Source: Pseudomonadota bacterium (lineage in GTDB: Bacteria > Pseudomonadota > Alphaproteobacteria > Sphingomonadales > Sphingomonadaceae). From it: a stretch of 64,000 nucleotides of DNA. The DNA lies in the NCBI GenBank assembly GCA_039818985.1, contig JBCBSU010000001.1, positions 2,399,649-2,463,648 on the forward strand. The letters run 5' to 3'. The notes beneath the pieces are model-generated. The model had not been told where the DNA came from and made no database searches. It was given only the letters and a program-made list of their open reading frames with translations. The stretch's first letter is position 1, and each line of letters starts with the position of its first letter. Both the position numbers and the translations under genes were made by a program. Positions 25,570-34,694 of this stretch are shown in pieces.

Positions 25570-27357
25570 TCACATCATGAAGAAGGATATCGCAAAGCAG
25601 GTCGATATGCCGACGCCAAAGGTGAGCGGAATGCCAGCGGTGAAAAAGTCGGTGAAGCGGTAGTTGCCGGCGGCATAGACCAGCGTATTGGTCTGATAGC
25701 CAATCGGGGTGGCGAAGCTCGCCGATGCGGCGAACATGACCGCGATCACCAGCGGTCGCGGATCGATCCCCAGCTGTCCTGCCAGGCTGATCACAATCGG
25801 GGTGACAATAATCGCCACCGCATTGTTGGTGATGATCTCGGTCATTACCACCGAAAACAGATAGACCGCAAAGATGATCGCCACCGGTGGCACATCATGG
25901 AGGAACGGGGTCAGTACCTCGACCAGCAGCGCGACACTGCCGGCACGTTCCAGCCCGACCCCAACGCCCAGCATGGCGAAGATCAGCACCAGCACATTGC
26001 CGTCAATCGAGCTCCAGGCCTCTTCGGCATCGATGCAGCGCGCCAGCAATATCGCGCCGACACCGAGTATCGCGGCCACCGCTATGGTCAGCACATTGAG
26101 CGCCGCCAGCAGCACCACCAGAACCAGCGCGGTGATGGCTATCGGCGCGCGGTCACGGCGAAACGCACGGGTCGTGGTCTGGACAATGCCGAACAGATTG
26201 GGGTTTTCGTACATCCGCTTGATATCTTCTTTCGACCCGGTGACCAGCAGCCGGTCCGCAGCATGGATGCGGGTATTGGGCAGGTCCGAACGCGGCAGCG
26301 CGCGATAGCGGCTCAACCCCAATATCCGCACATTGAGCTGGCTGAGAAACGGAATGTCGTAAAGCCGGTTGCCAATGGCCGGGTGCCCCGGCGCCACCGT
26401 CGCCTCGACCAGTGTCTCGCCCATCGGCCCGACATCACCCTTGCGCACAATGCCGACCTTGTAATCGTCAGACTCGCGCAGTGACAGCAGCTCCTCCAGA
26501 TCGAGTCGGACGACGATACGGTCGCCGGCACCGAGCATCTCGTCCTCAAGCTTGTGGCGGATGGTAACCCCGTCACGCTTGATTGCGGTCGCGGTGATCC
26601 GCGCGCGCTTGGCTATCGGCAATTGTCCGAACCGCTTGTCAATGGCCTCGCTGCGGTTGCGCACCGTCAACTCGGTGAAGAATTGCGATTCGTCGCTGGG
26701 GGCAAGATCGGCATCTCCGCCCGGCAGCAGCCAGCTACTGAACAGCAGCAACACGATGACGCCGACAATTGCGGCGATCAGGCCGAAGGGCGTGATTTCG
26801 AAGATACCGAAAGGCTCCAGTCCGGCGTCGCGCGCCACCGCGTCGACGATCAGGTTGGTCGAGGTGCCGATCAGCGTCGTAGTGCCGCCCAATATGCAGA
26901 TGAATGACAGCGGGATCAGCAGCTTCTTGGGCGAATAGCCGGTTTCCTGCCCCAACTTCATGATGATCGGGATCATCACCAGCACCACCGGCGTGTTGTT
27001 CATAAAGGCCGAGGCGACAAAGGCACCAAGGAACATCTCGCCTACCGCCAGCTTGGGGTGCTTGCGCGCCCGCTGGATGATCATGTCAGCCACCGCATCG
27101 ATGGTGCCGGTCCGGAGCAGTGCACCGGAGAGAATGAACATCGCGCCGATGGTAATCGGGGCGGTGTTGGAGAATACCGAGAATAGCCCGTCGCTGTCGA
27201 TGATACCGAGAAACAGGAAGGAACAGGCGCCCAATATGGCTACGACCGCCGCCGGGAAGCGTTCGAGCACGAAGCCGATAAACATCAGCGCCAGGATGAC
27301 AAGGCCGATCTGGGCCGACCATTGATCGATGATGGCGCGTATGGCTTCGAGGATCAT
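25570..27357 (-). CDS. SLC13-type anion transporter with TrkA-C domains
   Basis: The product is a 595-residue DASS/ArsB-like transporter. The N-terminal helices include VILALMFIGFVLERFPAAVVAI and the family loop MNNTPVVLVMIPIIMKLG. The middle (about residues 205-375) holds two soluble TrkA-C (RCK-C) regulatory domains (IKRDGVTIRHKLEDEMLGAGD and VAPGHPAIGNRLYDIPF). The second membrane half has EIITNNAVAIIVTPIVISLA and a final ANTLVYAAGNYRF-like segment. Related proteins carry sulfate or dicarboxylates. The start is 7 bp after the aroC stop, so it is in the aroC operon. Confidence 0.9.
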   Translation of the reverse strand: MILEAIRAIIDQWSAQIGLVILALMFIGFVLERFPAAVVAILGACSFLFLGIIDSDGLFSVFSNTAPITIGAMFILSGALLRTGTIDAVADMIIQRARKHPKLAVGEMFLGAFVASAFMNNTPVVLVMIPIIMKLGQETGYSPKKLLIPLSFICILGGTTTLIGTSTNLIVDAVARDAGLEPFGIFEITPFGLIAAIVGVIVLLLFSSWLLPGGDADLAPSDESQFFTELTVRNRSEAIDKRFGQLPIAKRARITATAIKRDGVTIRHKLEDEMLGAGDRIVVRLDLEELLSLRESDDYKVGIVRKGDVGPMGETLVEATVAPGHPAIGNRLYDIPFLSQLNVRILGLSRYRALPRSDLPNTRIHAADRLLVTGSKEDIKRMYENPNLFGIVQTTTRAFRRDRAPIAITALVLVVLLAALNVLTIAVAAILGVGAILLARCIDAEEAWSSIDGNVLVLIFAMLGVGVGLERAGSVALLVEVLTPFLHDVPPVAIIFAVYLFSVVMTEIITNNAVAIIVTPIVISLAGQLGIDPRPLVIAVMFAASASFATPIGYQTNTLVYAAGNYRFTDFFTAGIPLTFGVGISTCFAISFFMM

Positions 27358-27364
27358 GGCGCGC

Positions 27365-28453
27365 CTATCCGTTTTGGCCGTTTTGGCCGCACTGACCGCG
27401 ATGCAGCAGCTTCTGGTCAGCCAGCACAAGCGCCATCATCGCTTCGACCACCGGGGTGCCGCGAATTCCGACGCACGGATCATGGCGGCCCCTGGTGACG
27501 ATCTGGGTCGCCTGGCCATCGCGGGTGACGGTATCGACCGGGGTCAGGATGGAACTGGTCGGCTTGAACGCGACGCGGCACACCAGCGGCTGGCCGGTGG
27601 TGATGCCACCGGCAGTACCACCGGCATGATTGGCGGTGAATAGTGGCTGGCCATTTTCACCCGGCCGCATCGGATCCGCATTCTCCTCGCCCGACAGCCG
27701 CGCTGCGGCAAAGCCATCACCGATTTCGACGCCCTTGGTGGCGTTGATGCTCATCATGGCCGCTGCCAGTTCGCTGTCCATCTTGGCATAGACCGGCGCG
27801 CCCCACCCCGCAGGCACACCAGTGGCGACGCATTCGACCACCGCACCGAGCGAGCTGCCTGCCTTGCGCGCGCTATCGACCTTTTCGGCCCAGCGCTGCA
27901 CCGCTGAAGCATCGGGGCAGAAAAACGGGTTCCGGGCGATCTGTGCCACATCGAAATTGTCGCGATCAATGGCATCGCCCCCCAGCTCACAGACAAAGGC
28001 GGCAAGGCTGACCTCGGGGATGATCTTGCGCGCCACCGCTCCGGCAGCGACACGGGCTGCTGTTTCACGCGCACTCGAACGCCCGCCGCCGCGATAATCG
28101 CGAAAACCATATTTGGCGTCATAGCTGTAGTCAGCATGACCCGGCCGGTATTTCTGGGCGATCTCGCTATAGTCTTTCGACCTCTGGTCGGTGTTTTCGA
28201 TCATCAGGCTGATCGGCGTGCCGGTGGTCTTTCCCTCGAACACGCCCGAAAGGATGCGCACTGCATCCGCCTCGCGCCGCTGGGTAGTGAAGCGCGATGT
28301 GCCGGGCTTGCGCGCATCCATGAACGGCTGGATATCGTCCTCGGTAAGCGTCAGCCCCGGCGGGCAGCCATCGATAATGGCACCCAGCGCCGGACCATGG
28401 CTTTCACCCCAGGTCGAAAAACGCAATATCCGGCCAAATGTGTTGAAGCTCAT
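27365..28453 (-). CDS. aroC: Chorismate synthase
   Basis: The product is a 362-residue enzyme making chorismate from 5-enolpyruvylshikimate-3-phosphate using reduced FMN, the last shared step of aromatic synthesis. The start [20 protein letters not shown] is diagnostic. The FMN region is [20 protein letters not shown] followed by [20 protein letters not shown]. The C-terminal tail is low complexity ([10 protein letters not shown]), produced by a short DNA repeat just before the stop. The frame continues upstream of 28453 but without family similarity. Confidence 0.97.
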   Translation of the reverse strand: MSFNTFGRILRFSTWGESHGPALGAIIDGCPPGLTLTEDDIQPFMDARKPGTSRFTTQRREADAVRILSGVFEGKTTGTPISLMIENTDQRSKDYSEIAQKYRPGHADYSYDAKYGFRDYRGGGRSSARETAARVAAGAVARKIIPEVSLAAFVCELGGDAIDRDNFDVAQIARNPFFCPDASAVQRWAEKVDSARKAGSSLGAVVECVATGVPAGWGAPVYAKMDSELAAAMMSINATKGVEIGDGFAAARLSGEENADPMRPGENGQPLFTANHAGGTAGGITTGQPLVCRVAFKPTSSILTPVDTVTRDGQATQIVTRGRHDPCVGIRGTPVVEAMMALVLADQKLLHRGQCGQNGQNG

Positions 28454-28503
28454 GCAACCCCCATGATTCCCGCAGCATAAGGCCGGTTGGCAGGTCTTGG
28501 CAA

Positions 28504-29352
28504 TTACTTGTCGAGCGCAATGTCTGGCGCATCTTCCTGCTTCATGCCGACGACATGATAGCCGGCATCGACATGCAGGTTTTCGCCAGTCACACCGGAG
28601 GACATGTCGGAGCAGAGATACAGCCCGGCACCGCCGACATCCTCTATGGTGACATTGCGGCGCAGCGGCGAGTTGAGTTCGTTCCATTTGAGGATGTAGC
28701 GGAAGTCGCCAATGCCGCTGGCGGCGAGCGTCTTGATCGGTCCTGCACTGATGGCGTTGACGCGGATATTCTTCGGACCGAGGTCATTGGCGAGATATTG
28801 CACGCTGGTCTCCAGCGCCGCCTTGGCGACGCCCATGACATTATAATGCGGGATCACCTTCTCGGCGCCATAATAGGTCAGTGTCACGATGCTGCCGCCT
28901 GCGGGCATCATCTTCGCCGCACGCTGGGTGACCGCGACCAGTGAATAGGCCGAGATGTTCATCGTCATCAGGAAATTGTCGAGACTGGTGTCGACATATT
29001 GACCCCGCAGCTCGTTCTTGTCGGAAAAGCCGATGGCGTGGACGACAAAATCGAGGCTGTCCCAGCGCTGTTTCAGCGTATCGAAAGCGGTATCGAGATT
29101 GGCCATGTCGGAGACATCACAGGGAATGAGAAAATCCGATCCCAGCTCCGCCGCCAGCGGTCGCACCCGCTTTTCCAGTGCCTCGCCCTGATAGGAAAAG
29201 GCAAGTTCCGCCCCGGCATCGGACAGCGCCCGGGCAATCCCCCAGGCCAGTGACTTGTTGTTCGCCAGCCCCATGATCAGCCCGCGCTTGCCCTGCATCA
29301 AACCGGTCGATTTTGATCCACTTTCTGCCGAACCATTTGCTGTTGCGCTCAT
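28504..29352 (-). CDS. fabI: Enoyl-ACP reductase FabI
   Basis: The product is a 282-residue NADH-dependent enoyl-acyl-carrier-protein reductase of fatty acid elongation. It is an atypical SDR: nucleotide site [35 protein letters not shown], and catalytic Tyr/Lys in [33 protein letters not shown] is the substrate loop that becomes ordered in the active enzyme. A roughly 17-residue Ser/Gly-rich extension precedes the fold. It lies between aroC and the BrkB-like gene, all on one strand. Confidence 0.96.
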   Translation of the reverse strand: MSATANGSAESGSKSTGLMQGKRGLIMGLANNKSLAWGIARALSDAGAELAFSYQGEALEKRVRPLAAELGSDFLIPCDVSDMANLDTAFDTLKQRWDSLDFVVHAIGFSDKNELRGQYVDTSLDNFLMTMNISAYSLVAVTQRAAKMMPAGGSIVTLTYYGAEKVIPHYNVMGVAKAALETSVQYLANDLGPKNIRVNAISAGPIKTLAASGIGDFRYILKWNELNSPLRRNVTIEDVGGAGLYLCSDMSSGVTGENLHVDAGYHVVGMKQEDAPDIALDK

Positions 29353-29399
29353 AACCCTCTCACATCTCGTGCCATTTATCGCTTCATACCGCCTGGCGT

Positions 29400-30278
29400 T
29401 CAGCCTGTCACGGGCTCATCCGTCGCCGTCGGCGCCCGCTGGCGCGAAAGCGCGGCGTTGAGTTCGGCCCCGATCACCATCGACAGGCCGATCAGGAAGA
29501 AGAAGATCAGGCTGACCATCACCCCGGCGAGGCTGCCATAGGTCAGGTCATAGCTTGCGATATTGTTGAGAAACACCGGCAACAACGCCAGCAGGCCCAT
29601 CCACCACAGGGTAATGAACAGCGGCCCCGGCCATAGCCGGTCGCGCGCCCGACGAAAACTGCGCGGAGTCAGCAGCCGGAACAGCAGGAAAAGTGCACCG
29701 AACAGCACCAGCCCCGTCGCCAGCTGGCCAAAGGCGATAAAGCCCAGCACACTGGTCGAAAAAGGCAGCACCGCATCGACAAATTCCTGCGCCCCCTGGA
29801 GCAGAACGCCGAGGCTGAACGCCAGCATCGTCACCAGCACCATCAAGATGATGCCGATGATCGAACCCAGCCGGTAATGCCAGAAGGGCCGCATATCGGT
29901 TACGACATAGGCACGGCGGATAATATCGCGGATGGTCTCGATCAGGCTGGCCGTGGTCCACAGCCCGACCACCACCGAAAACCATAGCAGCGGGCCGCTA
30001 CGCGCGGTCAGTGTCGATTGCACCGGCTCGGACAGCGCCCGGGCAACCGAAGGCGGCAGCGCGATGAGAAAGGCCTCGACCGCATCATAGCCATATTCGG
30101 TGCGTCCGAAGGTGCCGGCGATGGTGGTGGCAACAATGAAGAATGGGAAAATGGCAAGCAGCGAGAGATAGGCGAAATTCCCCGCCAGGACAAAGCCGTC
30201 TTCATAGGTGCGCTCGAACACATCCCGGATGACGCGCAACGTGGTGCTCCGGCTCAGCAATCTGTCTCTATTGCGCAT
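29400..30278 (-). CDS. YihY/BrkB-family inner-membrane protein
   Basis: The product is a 292-residue membrane protein with six hydrophobic segments. The family opening is FVLAGNFAYLSLLAIFPFFIV, the middle has LWFSVVVGLWTTASLIETIRDIIRRAY, and the end has YDLTYGSLAGVMVSLIFFFLIGLSMVIGAE followed by LNAAL. Proteins of this family were once annotated as RNase BN, which is not supported here. The function is unknown. It is transcribed toward fabI with a 47 bp gap. Confidence 0.93.
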   Translation of the reverse strand: MRNRDRLLSRSTTLRVIRDVFERTYEDGFVLAGNFAYLSLLAIFPFFIVATTIAGTFGRTEYGYDAVEAFLIALPPSVARALSEPVQSTLTARSGPLLWFSVVVGLWTTASLIETIRDIIRRAYVVTDMRPFWHYRLGSIIGIILMVLVTMLAFSLGVLLQGAQEFVDAVLPFSTSVLGFIAFGQLATGLVLFGALFLLFRLLTPRSFRRARDRLWPGPLFITLWWMGLLALLPVFLNNIASYDLTYGSLAGVMVSLIFFFLIGLSMVIGAELNAALSRQRAPTATDEPVTG

Positions 30279-30391
30279 GCCGCATCCTGACTGCCATCGC
30301 CACCGCTGCCCCTATCATGATGCACATATCATGGCGCAAATGCGCGCCGGGTCATTTACCGTCTGGAGCCAAAGCCGGTCAAACCGGAAAT

Positions 30392-31321
30392 TCACATGCC
30401 GAAATGCGCGCGTGGATCGTGGCGGCTGTCCCAGCCATCGACAAAGGCCTTTAATGCGGCGTCATCTTCGGGAATGGCGATCCGCAACGTCACCATCTGG
30501 TCGCCGCGCCCGCCGGACTTGCGGTGAAAGCCCTTGCCCTTGAGGCGCATCACCTGGCCGCCAGTGCTTCCGGGCATCACCGTCATCATCACCGGGCCAT
30601 CAACCGTGGGGATTTTGATCTTGCCGCCCTTTACCGCCTCGGTCAGGCTGATCGGAAGGTCGAGCAGTACATCATCGCCATCGCGGCGGAAATGCGGGTG
30701 CTTGCCGATGGTGATGGTGACGATCGCATCGCCCGGCCCTGCGGCACCGGGCTGCCCCTTGCCGCCAAGGCGTATCTTGCTGCCGGTCTCTACCCCGACG
30801 GGCAGCTTGATCGATACCGTCTTGCCGTCCGACAAAGTCACCGTCTGGGATGCCAGCGTGGCAGCGCCGATAAAGTCGACCATCAGATTATAGCCGACAT
30901 TGGCGCCCTTGCTCGGCGGCTGGCGACCGGAAAAGCCGCTGGTCGGGCGCGACGAACCGCCACCGCCGAACAGGCCGTCAAAAATATCGGCAAAATCGAT
31001 GCCATCATTGCCGAAACCGCCAAAATCGCCGCCCGAGGATTGCGAGCGGGTGCGATAGGTGCTTGGCCCGCCGCCGCCAAAACCGAAGGGCGCGGTCGGA
31101 TTGCCCTCAATATCGATCTCGCCCCGGTCGAAACGGGCGCGCTTGTCGCTGTCAGTCAGCAGGTCATAGGCCTGAGTCACTTCGGAGAAGCGTTCGGCCG
31201 CCTTGGGATTGTCCTTGTTGCGGTCCGGGTGCAGCTCCTTCGCCAGCTTGCGATAGGCACTCTTGATCTCTTTCTCGCTCGCGCCGCGCGCGACACCCAA
31301 TATCTTATAGGGATCAGCCAT
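30392..31321 (-). CDS. DnaJ-class co-chaperone (CbpA-like)
   Basis: The product is a 309-residue protein with a J domain (residues 1-68, HPD loop in AKELHPDRNKD), a Gly/Phe-rich linker (FGFGGGGPSTYRTRS, GGDFGGFGNDGIDFADIFDGLF) and two beta-barrel substrate domains (LSDGKTVSIKLPVGVETGSKIRL, DLPISLTEAVKGG). The CxxCxGxG zinc repeats of full DnaJ are absent, so it is a type II (CbpA-like) J protein that works with DnaK. The ATG at 31321 starts right at the J domain. It is divergent from pdxH. Confidence 0.93.
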   Translation of the reverse strand: MADPYKILGVARGASEKEIKSAYRKLAKELHPDRNKDNPKAAERFSEVTQAYDLLTDSDKRARFDRGEIDIEGNPTAPFGFGGGGPSTYRTRSQSSGGDFGGFGNDGIDFADIFDGLFGGGGSSRPTSGFSGRQPPSKGANVGYNLMVDFIGAATLASQTVTLSDGKTVSIKLPVGVETGSKIRLGGKGQPGAAGPGDAIVTITIGKHPHFRRDGDDVLLDLPISLTEAVKGGKIKIPTVDGPVMMTVMPGSTGGQVMRLKGKGFHRKSGGRGDQMVTLRIAIPEDDAALKAFVDGWDSRHDPRAHFGM

Positions 31322-31598
31322 CACATGCACCGCCATTGTCCGTCTGCCTCACTCCGTGCCTATCCTGGCTGCCAGCATGACGCCAGAAATAACTGTTGCA
31401 AATATACAACACAATTTGGTTTGTACCCCGGCCATTTTCAAGTCCTGATACTTTCTTTTTCCTTATCATCACCCTATCTCACAGCCAGGTAACAAATAGA
31501 TAATGACAGGGTCATATCCCTACTGTCTTATATTGGCAAGACAGGTGGCCGCCCATCGCTATTGGCCACGTCCGCGAAACACAGGAACACTCCTCCTC

Positions 31599-32195
31599 AT
31601 GACCAATGCCGCCGACCCTTTTTCCTTGTTCGACGACTGGTTCGCCGAAGCCCGTGGCACCGAAATCAATGACTCCAACGCAATGGCGCTGGCCACCGCG
31701 GACAGTTTCGGGATGCCGTCGGTACGTATGGTGTTGCTCAAGGGCCATGACCGGCAGGGTTTTGTCTTCTACACCAATCTCGGCAGCAACAAGGCGAGCG
31801 ACCTCAAGGCCAATGCGCAGGCGGCACTGCTGTTCCACTGGAAATCGCTGCGGCGCCAGATCCGTATCGCCGGACAGGTCAGCCCGGTCGATGATGCCAC
31901 CGCCGACGCCTATTTCGCCAGCCGCAGCCGCGATTCCCAGCTGGGCGCATGGGCCTCGCTGCAATCACAGCCACTAGACCGTCGCGACAGCTTCATGGCG
32001 CGCTATGACGAGTATCGCGTGCGCTATGACGGGCAGGATGTACCGCGACCGCCGCACTGGTCGGGCTTTCGCATCGCCCCGCAGCGTTTTGAATTCTGGG
32101 AAGACCGCGAACACCGGCTGCACCATCGCCGCGTCTTCCTGCCGGCCAAGGAAGCCGGAAGCGATAAATGGACCGAAGGACTGCTCTACCCATGA
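31599..32195 (+). CDS. pdxH: Pyridoxamine 5'-phosphate oxidase
   Basis: The product is a 198-residue FMN enzyme forming pyridoxal 5'-phosphate from PNP or PMP. FMN/substrate segments are SVRMVLLKGHDRQGFVFYTN, NAQAALLFHWKSLRRQIRIAG and the C-terminal WSGFRIAPQRFEFWEDREHRLHHR. The start MTNAADPFSLFDDWF at 31599 gives the usual alphaproteobacterial length. The stop overlaps the start of the PhzF-like gene (ATGA). Confidence 0.95.
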   Translation: MTNAADPFSLFDDWFAEARGTEINDSNAMALATADSFGMPSVRMVLLKGHDRQGFVFYTNLGSNKASDLKANAQAALLFHWKSLRRQIRIAGQVSPVDDATADAYFASRSRDSQLGAWASLQSQPLDRRDSFMARYDEYRVRYDGQDVPRPPHWSGFRIAPQRFEFWEDREHRLHHRRVFLPAKEAGSDKWTEGLLYP

Positions 32196-33013
32196 CCAGC
32201 ATGACCCTGCCCTATGCCCATATCGACGCCTTTGCCGACCGCCCGTTCACCGGCAATCAGGCGGCGGTGATGCCTCTGGAGACATGGCTGCCCTATGAGA
32301 CTCTGCTCGCCATCGCCGAGGAAAACAATTTCGCCGAAACCGCCTATTTCCTGCCCGACACTACAGGCGAGGCGGATTATGAGCTGCGCTGGTTTACCCC
32401 CACCAGCGAGGTCGATCTGTGCGGCCATGCGACGCTGGCCTCGGGCCATTATGTGTTGAGCCAGGATGCAGAGCGCGACAGTGTCACCTTTCGCACCCGC
32501 AAGGCAGGCATATTGAAAGTATCACGCGGCGAGGCAGGCTATGACATGGCCCTGCCCGCCACCTTTGTCGAAGCCTATGAGCATCCCGAGCTCAGCACTG
32601 CGCTGGGCACCGGCGATGCCCCGGTTTTCAAGGCAGTGCGCGGCGTGGAAAAGACCACGATCATCCTGATGGACAATGCCGATGCGGTGCGCAATGTCTC
32701 GGTCGACATGGCAGCGCTGATCGATATTCCGGTGATGGCCATCGTCACCGCGCCGGGGGATGCGCAAAGCGGCACCGATGTCATCAGCCGCGTCTTCGTC
32801 CCCGCCTGGGGCGTGCCCGAGGACAGCGTCACCGGCTCGGCGCATTGCGCCCTTGCGACCTTTTGGTCCGAACGCCTGGGCCGCGACAGCTTCAGCGCCT
32901 ATCAGGCAAGCCAGCGCGGCGGCATCGTCCAATGCCGCCATGATGGCGATGAAGCAGTGCTGACAGGCCAATGCTTTACCGTGGTGGAGGGGCAATTCCA
33001 CCTGCGAGATTAA
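32192..33013 (+). CDS. PhzF-family isomerase/epimerase-like protein
   Basis: The product is a 273-residue protein of the PhzF/diaminopimelate-epimerase fold. Features are YAHIDAFADRPFTGNQAAVM, the catalytic-Glu segment EENNFAETAYFLP, RWFTPTSEVDLCGHATLASGHY and the second-domain FVPAWGVPEDSVTGSAHCAL. Family members isomerise small acids, and PhzF itself acts in phenazine synthesis. No phenazine genes are present, so the substrate is unknown. It is coupled to pdxH by a 4 bp overlap and ends 12 bp from the convergent serine hydrolase gene. Confidence 0.9.
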   Translation: MTSMTLPYAHIDAFADRPFTGNQAAVMPLETWLPYETLLAIAEENNFAETAYFLPDTTGEADYELRWFTPTSEVDLCGHATLASGHYVLSQDAERDSVTFRTRKAGILKVSRGEAGYDMALPATFVEAYEHPELSTALGTGDAPVFKAVRGVEKTTIILMDNADAVRNVSVDMAALIDIPVMAIVTAPGDAQSGTDVISRVFVPAWGVPEDSVTGSAHCALATFWSERLGRDSFSAYQASQRGGIVQCRHDGDEAVLTGQCFTVVEGQFHLRD

Positions 33014-33025
33014 TCTCAGAACCGA

Positions 33026-34192
33026 TCAGAGCGCGGCCAGTATCTCACCCATCTTGGCGTGGATCGGCTGGCCGACATCATCCTGGGTCTTGCCGAGGCG
33101 TATCATGGTCACCCGCTTGTTGGGCGAGACCACCACCTGTTGCCCCAGATGGCCGAGCATGGCGAAGACATTGTCCGGACCGTTATCCGGGAAAAGCACC
33201 GGATTGCGCCCGCCGGTCCGCTTCCTGTTAAGCCAGATATGGCCGCCATAGGCCGGATCGAGCTCCGACGAGGTCAGCATGAAGCGGACCCAGCTTTTAG
33301 GCAGGACCTGGTTGCCGTCGACCGCACCCTGGTTGCGCAGAAACTCGCCGAATTTGACCCAGTCCCTCGCCGTGGCGTGGATCAGGCTGCCGCCCAGCAT
33401 GGTGCCCGAGGCATCATATTCGGGGAACATGCTGGTCAGGCCCAGCGGCTCGGTCAGTCGGCCCTTGATAAATTCGGACATCGCCTTTTGCCGGGTATCG
33501 GGATCATCACTGTCGGTCAGCTCGCGGGTGATGATGTCGGCGAGGATGATCGAGGTGTTGGTGCTGTATTCGAACTGTTCGCCCGGCTTCGCCTCGAGCG
33601 TCTTGGCCTTGGCATAGCCTGCGGCATCCTGCGCGCCATCGAGGAACAGCGAACGCACCTCGTCCGATTCATAGGGCGGATCGCCCGCCTCTGTATGATC
33701 GAGACCGGAGGACATGTGCAGCAGCTGGCGCAGTGTGATCGCGCCGCGCGGATCGCCCGGACGTTGCCATTCGGGCACCGGTGCCGGTTCATCGAGCGCC
33801 AGCCGGCCATCCGACACCAATATCCCGATCAGCACAGAGGTCACCGTTTTGGCCATCGACCAACTGATAAAGCGCGTCTCACGGTCATAACCAGGGGCAT
33901 AGCGCTCGGCGATAATCTCACCATCCTGCATGACAATCACGGCGCGGGTTTCGTGATAGTCTTCCGCCTCGAACATCGGCTCGACAACGCGGCGCAGGCC
34001 ATCGGCACTGATCTGTGCGCCATCGCGATAGACCGCAATCGGGCCATCACTGTTGCTGGCTTCGGCACTCGGCGCGGAAACCGGTGTGGGCGCGGCAGAG
34101 GCCAGCATCAGCGCGCCTCCCGCCAATGCGGTGGACAACAGGCCGAGCGACAATATGCGGGTAGAGAAACGCATTGACAGGGTGACTTTCAT
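33026..34192 (-). CDS. Exported serine hydrolase (beta-lactamase class C fold)
   Basis: The product is a 388-residue secreted protein of the penicillin-binding-protein-like esterase group. The signal peptide is RILSLGLLSTALAGGALMLASA. The active-site SxxK is in FISWSMAKTVTSVLIG, the Tyr motif in FEYSTNTSIIL, and the SGLDHTEAGDPPYESDEVRS loop follows the family pattern. Family members include esterases and D-aminopeptidases; true beta-lactamase activity cannot be claimed. ATG 34192 (GGAAG site) is preferred; ATG 34174 is possible. Confidence 0.88.
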   Translation of the reverse strand: MKVTLSMRFSTRILSLGLLSTALAGGALMLASAAPTPVSAPSAEASNSDGPIAVYRDGAQISADGLRRVVEPMFEAEDYHETRAVIVMQDGEIIAERYAPGYDRETRFISWSMAKTVTSVLIGILVSDGRLALDEPAPVPEWQRPGDPRGAITLRQLLHMSSGLDHTEAGDPPYESDEVRSLFLDGAQDAAGYAKAKTLEAKPGEQFEYSTNTSIILADIITRELTDSDDPDTRQKAMSEFIKGRLTEPLGLTSMFPEYDASGTMLGGSLIHATARDWVKFGEFLRNQGAVDGNQVLPKSWVRFMLTSSELDPAYGGHIWLNRKRTGGRNPVLFPDNGPDNVFAMLGHLGQQVVVSPNKRVTMIRLGKTQDDVGQPIHAKMGEILAAL

Positions 34193-34287
34193 AGGCTTCC
34201 AAGGGATGTCAAAGGTCAGGGACTGACCATCTGGCGGCCATCCCGTCGCCAGCACATTATGCCATTTTTCAGGGGACGCAACGCTTC

Positions 34288-34674
34288 ATGTCGGCAGCAA
34301 CACCATCCGATGGCCCGGCGCGCGCCACGCGCCCGCGCAAGGGCCGCATCATTCTCTGGATATTTCTCGCCCTCCTCGCGGTGGCGATTATCGGCCTGTT
34401 GTGGAACCTCGGCGCCATTCGCAGCTATACCAACGTTGGTTCCGCCTATGCCGCGCGGGTTGTCTGCTCCTGTCGCTATGTCGGCGGTCGCGAGTTGGGT
34501 GATTGCGAAAAAGACCTCGAGCCGGGTATGGAAGTGGTCTCGCTCAGCGACGACAATGACGTAAAACGTGTCACTGCCTATGTCCCGCTGCTGGCCGAGC
34601 AGCAGGCGGAATTCCGTGACGGCTATGGCTGTGTGCTGCTGACAGAGGCAGAGCGCGAGGCGCAGAAACAATAG
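34288..34674 (+). CDS. Small membrane-anchored protein of unknown function
   Basis: The product is a 128-residue protein with a basic N-terminus (RATRPRKGR), one transmembrane helix (IILWIFLALLAVAIIGLLW, about residues 21-39) and an outward domain with three Cys (VVCSCRYVGGRELGDCE) and a fourth in GYGCVLLTEAE, suggesting disulfides. AGGGGA precedes the ATG. It is divergent from the serine hydrolase gene and convergent with envC. I do not recognise a named family. Confidence 0.75.
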   Translation: MSAATPSDGPARATRPRKGRIILWIFLALLAVAIIGLLWNLGAIRSYTNVGSAYAARVVCSCRYVGGRELGDCEKDLEPGMEVVSLSDDNDVKRVTAYVPLLAEQQAEFRDGYGCVLLTEAEREAQKQ

Positions 34675-34694
34675 ATACAGGCAGATGCGGGCGC

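Noticed and set aside
27360..27395. Direct repeat CCGTTTTGG at the end of aroC
   Set aside because: Only two short copies; it merely encodes the GQNGQNG tail and is too small to call a repeat element.
31337..31598. Possible small RNA or riboswitch between the J-protein gene and pdxH
   Set aside because: AT-rich promoter-like sequence only; no conserved stem or known riboswitch motif could be recognised.
32192..33013. Phenazine biosynthesis gene
   Set aside because: The PhzF fold is present, but no other phz genes are nearby; it is an isolated family member next to pdxH.
33026..34192. Antibiotic-resistance beta-lactamase
   Set aside because: SxxK and Tyr motifs only show the serine-hydrolase fold; no feature separates it from esterases or peptidases of the same fold.
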